From JBGQOJ01 sp052119585 (GTDB lineage: Bacteria > Pseudomonadota > Alphaproteobacteria > Rhodobacterales > Rhodobacteraceae): a stretch of DNA of 64,000 nt. A program made the translations under genes and the position numbers. The stretch's first letter is position 1; each line of letters opens with the position of its first letter. The stretch is taken from positions 496,001-560,000 of the forward strand of contig NZ_JBGQOJ010000001.1 of NCBI RefSeq assembly GCF_052119585.1, written 5' to 3'. Under the pieces are notes generated by a model. It was not told the origin of the DNA. It did no database searches and saw only the letters and a program-made list of their open reading frames with translations. Shown piece by piece: positions 33,228 through 41,115 of this stretch.

Positions 33228-34961
33228 ATGCGGCAGACGAATCAGGATGTCGGCCTTGCCGAGCTAAGAGCCATTCGAAAAGAAAGCAGGGGCCTGTATT
33301 GGACTGTCGCCGTTTTCAGCTTTTTCGTGAACCTGCTGATGCTGACCGGGCCGCTTTACATGCTTCAGGTCTATGACCGCGTTCTGGGAAGCCGTTCGGT
33401 GGAAACCCTTATGGCGCTGTCGATCCTTGTTGCGTTTTTATATGGCATGATGGGCATTCTGGATTTCACGCGCGCCCGCATCTTGGCCCGTATCGGTGCG
33501 CGGTTCCAGTCGCGGCTGGATCAGCGCGTCTTTGCCGCCGTGCTTAACCGATCAGCAATATCCCAATCCGGAACGGTTCCCAACGCGCTGCGCGACCTTG
33601 AATCTGTGCAGCGGCTTTTGTCCTCGCCAGTTCTGACGGCGCTATTCGACATTCCCTGGACCCCGTTTTTCCTGTTCGGCATCCTGATATTCCACCCGTG
33701 GATGGGCATTTTGGCCATTCTGGGCGGTGTGCTTTTGATTACCATCACCATATTGAACCAATGGGCGACAAAGCAGCCTATGCAAAATGCCAATCAATCG
33801 CTTGTCACCGCCGAGCTTCTGTCAGAGCAGCTGCGGTCAGAGGCAGAAATGGTTCACAGTCTGGGCATGCGCGGTGCCGCGTTCGAGCGTTGGAACAGGG
33901 TGCGCGCGCATTCTCTGGACCAGTCGATTCTGTCCAGTGACAGGACGGGTATGTTCACGGCCACGTCTAAAACCCTGCGGTTGTTCCTGCAATCCGCCAT
34001 GCTTGGCCTCGGGGCATATCTGGTCCTGAAGGGAGAGTTGACGGCGGGCGCCATGATCGCCTCGTCGATCCTGCTGGGGCGTGCCCTGGCGCCGATCGAG
34101 CTTGCCATCGGGCAATGGGCCGTCGTGCAGCGCGCCTCAAAGGGCTGGGCCTCGCTGTCAGAGCTTTTGTCGGTCACTCCAAAAGACGGGCCGCGCACCA
34201 AACTTCCCGTGCCCAAGGCGCGGCTTGAGGTGCATCAGGCAACAATCATCCCCCCCGGCGACAAACAGGCAGCGTTGCGCATGGTGTCCTTCTCGCTCCA
34301 GCCGGGACAGGCCATGGGCGTGATCGGGGCAAGCGGCGCGGGCAAGTCCACCCTTGCGCGTGCCCTGACAGGGGTCTGGCGCCCGGCGGGGGGCACGATC
34401 CGGCTGGATGGTGCGACGCTTGACCAATACGACCCCGACGTTCTGGGTAGCTATATCGGGTATCTGCCGCAACGGGTGCAGCTTTTCGACGGCACGATCA
34501 AGGAAAACATCGCCCGCCTGCAAAGCAACCCGGACGATGCCGCAGTCGTGAAGGCCGCCAAAAAGGCCGCCGCCCACGAGATGATCCTGAAACTGCCCGA
34601 TGGCTATGACACGCGCGTTTCGGTTGCCGGCGGGCGCCTGTCCGGCGGGCAGGTCCAGCGCATCGGGCTGGCCCGCGCGATGTATGGCGACCCCGTCATT
34701 CTGGTGCTGGACGAGCCCAACTCGAACCTCGACAACGAGGGATCAATGGCACTGAACGCCGCGATAAAAGACATGAAAGCCGAAGGGAAATCCGTCATGA
34801 TCATGGCCCACCGCCCTTCGGCCATTCAGGAATGCGACACGCTGCTTGTCCTTGACGGTGGCCTGCGCAAGGCCTTTGGCCCCAAGGACGACGTGTTGCG
34901 CGAAATGGTACAGAACCATTCCGAAATCCTGCAAAAAACCGGCCCCGGAGGCGTATCATGA
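33228..34961 (+). CDS. Type I secretion system permease/ATPase (PrtD-like)
   Basis: A 577-residue ABC exporter with six transmembrane helices (about 20-310) fused to a nucleotide-binding domain. Walker A is GASGAGKST, the ABC signature LSGGQVQRIGLARAM, and Walker B VILVLDEPNSNLD. There is no N-terminal C39 peptidase domain, as in PrtD/HlyB-type exporters of RTX proteins. Either the GTG at 33225 or the ATG at 33228 may start it; AAGGAAT lies about 10 bp upstream. It is coupled to the HlyD gene by ATGA. Neither an RTX substrate nor a TolC gene is adjacent. Confidence 0.93.
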   Translation: MRQTNQDVGLAELRAIRKESRGLYWTVAVFSFFVNLLMLTGPLYMLQVYDRVLGSRSVETLMALSILVAFLYGMMGILDFTRARILARIGARFQSRLDQRVFAAVLNRSAISQSGTVPNALRDLESVQRLLSSPVLTALFDIPWTPFFLFGILIFHPWMGILAILGGVLLITITILNQWATKQPMQNANQSLVTAELLSEQLRSEAEMVHSLGMRGAAFERWNRVRAHSLDQSILSSDRTGMFTATSKTLRLFLQSAMLGLGAYLVLKGELTAGAMIASSILLGRALAPIELAIGQWAVVQRASKGWASLSELLSVTPKDGPRTKLPVPKARLEVHQATIIPPGDKQAALRMVSFSLQPGQAMGVIGASGAGKSTLARALTGVWRPAGGTIRLDGATLDQYDPDVLGSYIGYLPQRVQLFDGTIKENIARLQSNPDDAAVVKAAKKAAAHEMILKLPDGYDTRVSVAGGRLSGGQVQRIGLARAMYGDPVILVLDEPNSNLDNEGSMALNAAIKDMKAEGKSVMIMAHRPSAIQECDTLLVLDGGLRKAFGPKDDVLREMVQNHSEILQKTGPGGVS

Positions 34962-36259
34962 AAAGCCCCGTGAAACCCTGGTCCGTGCGCGGCCCCGTAG
35001 CGGCCGGCCTTTTGACCCTTCTGGTTCTGGTCGGCGGATTTGGCACATGGTCGGTGATGACCAACATTTCGGGCGCGATTATCGCGGGCGGCCAGATAGA
35101 GGTCGAACAGAACCGCCAGATCGTTCAGCATCCCGATGGCGGTGTGGTCGCGGCCATTCTGGTCAGTGAAGGCGATACAGTGAAAGAGGGCGACCTGCTG
35201 CTGCAACTCGACTCGACGCAGCTCAAGTCCGAATTGTCGGTGGTCGAGGGAGAGCTGTTCGAGGTGCGCGCCCGCCGTGGGTTGCTGGAGGCAGAGCGCG
35301 ACGGCGCGTCAGAAATCACCTTTGACCCGCTTTTGCTGGACCGTGCGCAAACGAACCCCGAGGTGAAATCGCAAATGCTGGGGCAGGTAAGCCTGTTCAA
35401 CGCAAGGCTTGAATCCGAGAACCGCGAGATCGACCAGCTTGGCAAGCGGCGCAGCCAGATTGCCAATCAGATCGAGGGCATTGTGGCGCAGGAACAGGCG
35501 CTTGAAACCCAGGTTGCCCTGATCGACCAGGAACTGGGCAACCAGCAAGAGCTGCTGGACAAAGGGCTGGCGCAGGTGACCCGCGTGCTGACCTTGCAGC
35601 GCGAACAGGCCCGCCTTCTGGGCACTGTGGGCGAGTTGACCGCGTCCAAGGCCGAGGCAGAGGGCCGCATAACCGAGATCGACATCGAGATCCTGAAGCT
35701 AGGCAGCAAAAAGCGCGAAGATGCCATCACCCGGCTGCGCGATATCGAATTCCGCGAACTGGAACTGGCGGAAAAGCGGCGCAACCTGCTGGAGCGCCTG
35801 TCCCGTCTCGACATCCGTGCGCCCGTGTCAGGCATCGTCTACGACATGAAGGTCTTTGCGCTGCGGTCCGTCATACGCCCTGCGGACCCCGTGCTTTACC
35901 TTGTGCCGCAGGACCGTGCCTTGGTGATCGCCGCCCGCATCCCGCCGATTCACATCGACAAGACCTTTGTCGGGCAAGAGGTCATCCTGCGCTTTTCCGC
36001 CTTTGATGCCCGCACCACACCAGAGCTGACAGGAAGGGTCACGCAGATTTCAGCGGATGCGTTTATCGACGACCGGACGCAGGCCGCATTCTACCGCGCG
36101 ACAATCGTTCTTCTGGACGGCGAGGTGGAAAAGCTGCCCGGTGATCTGGGCCTGATCCCCGGCATGCCCGTCGAGGCGTTCATCAAGACCGCCGACCGGA
36201 CGCCGATCGCCTTTCTTCTGAAACCACTGACCGACTATTTTGCAAAGGCGTTCCGCTAA
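34958..36259 (+). CDS. HlyD-family type I secretion periplasmic adaptor
   Basis: A 433-residue membrane-fusion protein that bridges the preceding ABC exporter to a TolC-like outer-membrane channel. One N-terminal membrane helix (about residues 14-36) leads to a split lipoyl domain. Its first half is VQHPDGGVVAAILVSEGD and its second half is RLDIRAPVSGIVYDM. They flank a long coiled coil (about 95-280, rich in Glu/Gln/Leu). The C-terminal beta-barrel region contains HIDKTFVGQEV. The ATG overlaps the stop of the exporter gene. Confidence 0.93.
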   Translation: MKSPVKPWSVRGPVAAGLLTLLVLVGGFGTWSVMTNISGAIIAGGQIEVEQNRQIVQHPDGGVVAAILVSEGDTVKEGDLLLQLDSTQLKSELSVVEGELFEVRARRGLLEAERDGASEITFDPLLLDRAQTNPEVKSQMLGQVSLFNARLESENREIDQLGKRRSQIANQIEGIVAQEQALETQVALIDQELGNQQELLDKGLAQVTRVLTLQREQARLLGTVGELTASKAEAEGRITEIDIEILKLGSKKREDAITRLRDIEFRELELAEKRRNLLERLSRLDIRAPVSGIVYDMKVFALRSVIRPADPVLYLVPQDRALVIAARIPPIHIDKTFVGQEVILRFSAFDARTTPELTGRVTQISADAFIDDRTQAAFYRATIVLLDGEVEKLPGDLGLIPGMPVEAFIKTADRTPIAFLLKPLTDYFAKAFR

Positions 36260-36333
36260 ACCGGACTTTCCGGTTTCGCGCGGCGCGCATCCCCGTTAGC
36301 GTTCCGTGAATTCCAATTGTGAAAGGACACGAT

Positions 36334-36798
36334 ATGTCTGAAACGTTCGAAACCCGTCTGGCCGATCTTGGCGTCACGCTGCCAAACGCTCCGGCACCTG
36401 CGGCCAATTATGTGCCCTATGTGCAGGTCGGGGATATTGTCCATGTCTCGGGCCAGATCTCGAACGGGCCCGACGGATTCATCATCGGGCGCCTTGGCGA
36501 TACGATGGATGCAGCCCAGGGTGCCGCCGCCGCCAAACACTGCGCGATCAGCCTGTTGGCGCAGGTCAAAGCCGCGTGCGGTGGTGATCTGGATCGGCTG
36601 GTGCGGGTAATAAAGCTGACCGGATTCGTGAACTCGACCGCCGATTTCACCGATCAGCCCAAGGTGATCAACGGCGCGTCGGATTTCATGGTGGACGCAT
36701 TGGGTGACGCGGGCCGGCACGCGCGCTCTGCCGTCAGTGCGGCGTCCTTGCCGTTCGGGGTCGCCGTCGAAATCGAAGGCATCTTTCAAATAAAATGA
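36334..36798 (+). CDS. RidA/YjgF family protein
   Basis: A 154-residue protein of the RidA superfamily, which hydrolyses reactive enamine/imine intermediates made by PLP enzymes, or belongs to related subgroups without that activity. Visible family features are VQVGDIVHVSGQI, the central LDRLVRVIKLTGFV and the end SLPFGVAVEIEGIF. The canonical arginine of RidA proper (R105 in the RSCVEV context) is not obvious here. This may be one of the non-RidA subfamilies. It starts a tight five-gene operon. GAAAGGA is 7 bp before the ATG. Confidence 0.88.
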   Translation: MSETFETRLADLGVTLPNAPAPAANYVPYVQVGDIVHVSGQISNGPDGFIIGRLGDTMDAAQGAAAAKHCAISLLAQVKAACGGDLDRLVRVIKLTGFVNSTADFTDQPKVINGASDFMVDALGDAGRHARSAVSAASLPFGVAVEIEGIFQIK

Positions 36799-37565
36799 CC
36801 CCGCTTCCCGCTGCGTTTCTGACAACACCCATCGCCCACCGCGCCTATCATGATCGCGCGGCGGGTCGGCCCGAAAATTCGCGCGGCGCCATCCGTGCCG
36901 CAATCGAGGCCGGCTATGGCATAGAGATCGACGTGCAGCTGTCCGCCGACGGACAGGCGATGGTGTTCCATGACTATGACCTTGGACGCCTGACCGGACA
37001 GTCCGGCGCGGTTCGGATGCGCAGCGCGGCAGAGCTGTCCGCGATCCGGCTGAAAGATGCCCCCGACGGCATCCCGACCCTGCCAGAGGTTCTGACGATC
37101 ATTGGCGGCAAAGTGCCCCTGTTGATCGAGATAAAGGATCAGGACGGCGCGATGGGCCCGGACGTTGGCCCGCTGGAAAAGGCAACCGCCGACGCCTTGC
37201 AGAACTATCACGGCCCGGTCGCGGTCATGTCGTTCAATCCCCATGCGGTGGCCGCGTTTCATGCCGCCGCCCCGGACATCCCCGTCGGCCTGACCACCAG
37301 CGCCTTTGACGCTGCGGATTGGGCACCGGTGCCTGCGCATGTCTGCAACCGGCTGCGCGACATTCCCGATTACGACCGCACCCATGCCGGTTTCATTAGC
37401 CACGAAGCCCGCGATCTGAACCGCCCGCGCGTGGCGCAACTGAAAATGCAGGGCGCTGCGATCTTGTGTTGGACCATCAAAAGCCGGAAGTCCGAGGAGG
37501 AGGCCCGCAAGATTGCCGACAACGTGACCTTCGAGGGATATCCAGCCGCCATTCCCCCTGCTTGA
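36795..37565 (+). CDS. Glycerophosphodiester phosphodiesterase family protein
   Basis: A 256-residue TIM-barrel GDPD enzyme that should hydrolyse glycerophosphodiesters to glycerol-3-phosphate and an alcohol. The catalytic histidines and metal ligands are visible: IAHRAYHDRAAGRPENS near the N-terminus, GIEIDVQLSADG (Glu/Asp metal ligands) and MVFHDYDLGRLTG. The typical HRG is here HRA, as in some cytosolic members. There is no signal peptide. The start overlaps the ridA stop (ATGA), so the two are translationally coupled. Confidence 0.92.
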   Translation: MTPLPAAFLTTPIAHRAYHDRAAGRPENSRGAIRAAIEAGYGIEIDVQLSADGQAMVFHDYDLGRLTGQSGAVRMRSAAELSAIRLKDAPDGIPTLPEVLTIIGGKVPLLIEIKDQDGAMGPDVGPLEKATADALQNYHGPVAVMSFNPHAVAAFHAAAPDIPVGLTTSAFDAADWAPVPAHVCNRLRDIPDYDRTHAGFISHEARDLNRPRVAQLKMQGAAILCWTIKSRKSEEEARKIADNVTFEGYPAAIPPA

Positions 37566-37603
37566 CCCCGCAGCGTCCAGCACCACCTATTAGGCAAAGG
37601 CGG

Positions 37604-38797
37604 ATGGAACAGATGAGCAGCCGACAGATTGAAATCACCGTGCATACCTCGGTGTCCGAGGTGCCCGCAGCCCAGTGGGATGCCTGCGCGTGCCCCGAGG
37701 TGGCGGATGGCGGTCGCCCCTATGACCCCTTCACCACCCACCGGTTCCTGAAAGCGCTGGAGGACAGCCATTCCGTTGGCGCGGGCACCGGCTGGACCCC
37801 CCGCATTCTTGCCGCACATCTGGATGATCAACTGATCGCCGTTGCGCCGCTTTATTCCAAATCCCACAGTCAGGGCGAGTATATATTCGACCACAACTGG
37901 GCCAATGCGTTCGAGCGGGCGGGGGGGCGATACTATCCGAAACTGCAACTGGCCGTGCCCTTTACCCCCGCCACAGGTCGCCGTCTGCTGACGCGAACGG
38001 GTTTCGAGACCATAGGTCAAGCGGCGCTTGTGCAGGGGGCGGTGCAGCTGGCCTCTGAACATGGGCTGTCATCGCTGCATATCACCTTTTGCACAGAGAC
38101 CGAGGCGCAGGCAGGGGCAGCCATGGGGTTGATGCCGCGGACCAGCCAGCAGTTCCATTGGGAGAACAACAACTACCGCGATTTCGACGCGTTCCTTGAC
38201 ACAATGTCATCGCGCAAGCGCAAGAATATCCGGCGGGAACGGGCGCAGGCCAATGACTTTGGCGGCAGCATCCACACCCTGACCGGCGACCAGATCCAGC
38301 CGGAACACTGGGATGCCTTCTGGGTTTTCTATCAGGACACCGGATCGCGTAAATGGGGCACCCCCTACCTGACCCGGGCGTTCTTTGATCAGGCCCAAGA
38401 ACATCTGCGCGACGATATTCTTCTGGTCATGGCAGAACGGGACGGAAAATGGGTCGCCGGTGCGCTGAATTTCATCGGGCGCGATGTGCTTTACGGTCGC
38501 TACTGGGGGTGCGTTCAGGACCACCCCTGCCTGCACTTCGAACTGTGCTACTATCGCGCCATTGAATTTGCCATCGACCACGGCCTGAAGCGCGTCGAGG
38601 CGGGCGCACAGGGCGAACACAAACTGGCACGCGGCTATTTGCCGGTCACGACCCACTCGCTGCACTGGGTCGCCGACCAGGGATTTGCCGAGGCCATCGC
38701 ACAATATCTGCGGGCCGAACGCGCCGCTGTGGACCAAGAGATCGAAATCCTGACGTCCTACGGGCCGTTCAAACGCCAACCACCGGAGGACGAATGA
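37604..38797 (+). CDS. FemAB-like GNAT protein (DUF482-type, 'peptidoglycan biosynthesis' family)
   Basis: A 397-residue protein of the family annotated as DUF482/FemAB-like acyltransferase, with a C-terminal GNAT fold. Characteristic blocks are DPFTTHRFLKALEDS, FDHNWANAFERAGGRYYPKLQLAVPFTPATGRR (broken here into its parts), SSRKRKNIRRERA, GSRKWGTPYLTRAFFD and AGAQGEHKLARGY. Substrate and acyl donor are unknown in the family. Two ATGs (37604, 37613) are possible; AAAGG lies before the first. The stop overlaps the next start (ATGA). Confidence 0.87.
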   Translation: MEQMSSRQIEITVHTSVSEVPAAQWDACACPEVADGGRPYDPFTTHRFLKALEDSHSVGAGTGWTPRILAAHLDDQLIAVAPLYSKSHSQGEYIFDHNWANAFERAGGRYYPKLQLAVPFTPATGRRLLTRTGFETIGQAALVQGAVQLASEHGLSSLHITFCTETEAQAGAAMGLMPRTSQQFHWENNNYRDFDAFLDTMSSRKRKNIRRERAQANDFGGSIHTLTGDQIQPEHWDAFWVFYQDTGSRKWGTPYLTRAFFDQAQEHLRDDILLVMAERDGKWVAGALNFIGRDVLYGRYWGCVQDHPCLHFELCYYRAIEFAIDHGLKRVEAGAQGEHKLARGYLPVTTHSLHWVADQGFAEAIAQYLRAERAAVDQEIEILTSYGPFKRQPPEDE

Positions 38798-39093
38798 CCG
38801 ACAAATTAAGCGCGGAAGCCCGCAATACAGACCTGCCCCCCCTGTTTCAGACCGGCTGGGCCATGGTCGAAGGCCGTGATGCCATCCGGAAAACATTCAT
38901 ATTCCCGAACTTCGTAGAGGCGTTCGGGTTCATGACGCGATCCGCCCTTTGGGCAGAAAAACTGAACCACCACCCCGAATGGTCGAATGTCTACAAAACA
39001 GTCGTCGTGACATTGGCCACACATGACGTAGACGGGCTATCGGCCCTTGACGTCAAACTCGCCCGGAAAATGAACCAACTCGATGGACAATAG
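38794..39093 (+). CDS. 4a-hydroxytetrahydrobiopterin dehydratase (PCD/PhhB)
   Basis: A 99-residue pterin-4a-carbinolamine dehydratase. The catalytic pair is HH in KLNHHPEWSNVYKTV, with the third histidine in LATHDVDGLSALD. All active-site residues of the family are present. No phenylalanine hydroxylase gene is adjacent. In bacteria without that enzyme, PCD-like proteins have been linked to molybdopterin or folate metabolism, so the role here is open. It is coupled by ATGA to the FemAB-like gene and followed directly by mscS. Confidence 0.93.
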   Translation: MTDKLSAEARNTDLPPLFQTGWAMVEGRDAIRKTFIFPNFVEAFGFMTRSALWAEKLNHHPEWSNVYKTVVVTLATHDVDGLSALDVKLARKMNQLDGQ

Positions 39094-39939
39094 ATGCAGG
39101 ATGTACTGACAACGGAAATATGGAACGGGAAAACCCTGGGCGATCTTCTGACGCTGGAGTTTCTTGCGGCGACATTCGGCAACGTGCTGACAGCGATCAC
39201 CATTCTGGTGGCCGGCCTTGTCGTGGCGGGCTGGCTGCGGCGGCGCGTGGAACGGATCGGCGCATCGCATGCGCGTCTGGACGACACATTGTTCGACTTT
39301 CTGGGCAACATTGTCTGGTATGCGGTAATCGGCTTTGCGCTGCTGTTTGTGTTGAACACGTTCGGCATCCAGACGACCTCTTTCGTCGCCGTGATCGGTG
39401 CGGCGGGTCTGGCCATTGGTCTGGCGCTGCAAGGCACCCTGTCGAATGTCGCGGCGGGCGTGATGATCATCATGTTCCGCCCGATCAGGATCGGTGATTT
39501 TGTCGACATCAACAGCCAGATGGGCACGGTAAAGCATATCTCGCTGAACTATACCGAACTGGCCTCGATCGGGAACGTGCAGATCATCGTTCCGAATTCC
39601 GCCGTTTGGGGAAACACCATCACCAACTATTCCGCCTATCCGGTGCGCCGCGCCGAATGGACGTTCGGGGTGGGGTATGGCGCGAACCTGAAGCAGGCCG
39701 AAGACGTGGTCCGCACAACCATCATGGGCGATCCCCGGTCCAAGACAGACCCCGCACCGTTCATTCAGGTGAACAACCTTGGCGATTTTTCGGTGGATTT
39801 TCTGGTGCGCGTCTGGTGCGACAGCGCAGATTATTTTGCCTATCAGGCCGATATGAAACGGCAGGTCAAAGAGGCGCTGGATGCGGCGGGGGTCGATATT
39901 CCCTTTCCGACGCGCCGCATCCTTCAGGCGGCAGAGTAA
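39094..39939 (+). CDS. Small-conductance mechanosensitive channel (MscS family)
   Basis: A 281-residue MscS-type channel that opens on hypo-osmotic shock. Three membrane helices are visible: about 22-45, 66-86, and the pore-lining TM3 (VIGAAGLAIGLALQGTLSNVA region). These are followed by the family block VMIIMFRPIRIGDFV and the cytoplasmic beta domain (VPNSAVWGNTITNYS) and cage (FLVRVWCDSADYFAY). It starts on the base after the PCD stop, so it belongs to the same operon, and ends before a strong terminator. Confidence 0.94.
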   Translation: MQDVLTTEIWNGKTLGDLLTLEFLAATFGNVLTAITILVAGLVVAGWLRRRVERIGASHARLDDTLFDFLGNIVWYAVIGFALLFVLNTFGIQTTSFVAVIGAAGLAIGLALQGTLSNVAAGVMIIMFRPIRIGDFVDINSQMGTVKHISLNYTELASIGNVQIIVPNSAVWGNTITNYSAYPVRRAEWTFGVGYGANLKQAEDVVRTTIMGDPRSKTDPAPFIQVNNLGDFSVDFLVRVWCDSADYFAYQADMKRQVKEALDAAGVDIPFPTRRILQAAE

Positions 39940-39952
39940 CAATCCGAATAGG

Positions 39953-39979
39953 AAAGGGCGCCGACATGGGCGCCCTTTT
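39953..39979. terminator. Rho-independent terminator, mscS/peroxiredoxin junction
   Basis: AAAGGGCGCC, loop GACATG, GGCGCCCTTTT: a perfect 10-bp stem with a T-tract, 14 bp after mscS. The A-rich left arm allows it to work for the convergent peroxiredoxin transcript too. Confidence 0.9.
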
Positions 39980-39982
39980 ACG

Positions 39983-40468
39983 TCAGATTTCCTGCAGCAA
40001 TGCCTCTCCGGTGGACACCGCGCAAACGCCGGGTTCATCAAGTTGCAGCGTTGTAACCACGCCATCCTCGACCAGCGCGACATACCGTCTGGACCGGTCA
40101 TAAAACCCGACATGCGGCGCCGAGTAGTTCATGCCGACCGCTTTTGTAAAGCTGCTGTCTGCATCCGCCAGCAGCGTGATCCCTGCGGCCGTCGCCCCCG
40201 TAGTTTCACCCCAAAGCCGCATGATGTGGACATCATTGACCGAAATGCAGATGATCTCATCCACGCCCTTCGCGTCGAACTGTGCTTTTGTCCGGATAAA
40301 ACTGGGCATATGGGCGGAATCGCAGGTTGGCGTGAACGCGCCCGGCAAGGCAAAGATCACAACTTTGCGGCCTGCCAGCTTTTCACCCAGTGCCACAGTT
40401 TCAGGGCCGTCCGGCCCCATCTGGATCAGGTTGGAATCAGGCAGGCGCTGGCCAACTGAAATAGACAT
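39983..40468 (-). CDS. Peroxiredoxin, Prx5 type (second tandem copy)
   Basis: A 161-residue thiol peroxidase of the AhpC/TSA-Prx5 group that reduces H2O2 or alkyl hydroperoxides with thioredoxin or glutaredoxin. The active site is VIFALPGAFTPTCDSAHMP with peroxidatic Cys49. Cys149 near the end (EPGVCAVSTGE) is a candidate resolving cysteine. The gene is downstream of a paralogue of the same length and shares its architecture residue for residue in many stretches (GATAAGITLL, EIICI). AAGGAAA lies before its ATG. Confidence 0.93.
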   Translation of the reverse strand: MSISVGQRLPDSNLIQMGPDGPETVALGEKLAGRKVVIFALPGAFTPTCDSAHMPSFIRTKAQFDAKGVDEIICISVNDVHIMRLWGETTGATAAGITLLADADSSFTKAVGMNYSAPHVGFYDRSRRYVALVEDGVVTTLQLDEPGVCAVSTGEALLQEI

Positions 40469-40546
40469 ATCGTTTCCTTTTCAAATCGGGCCGGTTCGCG
40501 CAGCCGAAGGCAATGAACGAGCCCTGTTTCCAGAGCCCGCCCACAT

Positions 40547-41032
40547 TCAGATCGCCGCCAGCAACTGCTCGCCGGTGGACACATCGCACACGCCGGGTTC
40601 GTCTACGTTCACCGCCGTGACGACGCCGTTCTCGATCACAGCCGCATAGCGGTTCGACCGATCCACCAGACCGATGGGTTTCGCGGTGAATTCCATACCA
40701 AGCGCCTTGGTAAAGGAGGCATCGGCGTCGCCCAGCAAGGTAATGCCAGCCGCGGTCGCGCCTGTCGCCTCGCCCCATGCCTTCAGCACGAACGGGTCGT
40801 TGACGGCAATGCAGATGATTTCTTCAACGCCCTTGGCCTTGAACTGCTCTGCCGTGCGGATAAAGCTGGGGATGTGGATCGTGCTGCAAGGGCCGGTAAA
40901 CGCGCCGGGAAGGCCGAAAACAACCACTTTGCGGCCAGCCAGCTTGTCGCTCAACTTTACGATTTCGGGGCCGTTTTCGCCCATCACGCTCATGTCTGCG
41001 TCTGGAAGTGTATCACCAATTGAAATTGTCAT
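40547..41032 (-). CDS. Peroxiredoxin, Prx5 type (first tandem copy)
   Basis: Also 161 residues, paralogous to the gene just downstream. The peroxidatic Cys49 sits in VVFGLPGAFTGPCSTIHIP, and the second cysteine is Cys149 (EPGVCDVSTGE). The PxxT/SxxC motif is altered: AFTGPC replaces the usual AFTPTC kept by the sister copy. The threonine that hydrogen-bonds in the active site is therefore proline-shifted here. AGGGGAT lies 5 bp before the ATG. It is divergent from the flavoprotein-rsmD operon. Confidence 0.93.
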   Translation of the reverse strand: MTISIGDTLPDADMSVMGENGPEIVKLSDKLAGRKVVVFGLPGAFTGPCSTIHIPSFIRTAEQFKAKGVEEIICIAVNDPFVLKAWGEATGATAAGITLLGDADASFTKALGMEFTAKPIGLVDRSNRYAAVIENGVVTAVNVDEPGVCDVSTGEQLLAAI

Positions 41033-41115
41033 TACGATCCCCTGTTTGATTGCCTTTACCTTATCGGCCCATATAGTGTTCGGGTCTAGGTGCGACCAGT
41101 ATTGAAAGCAAAGAT

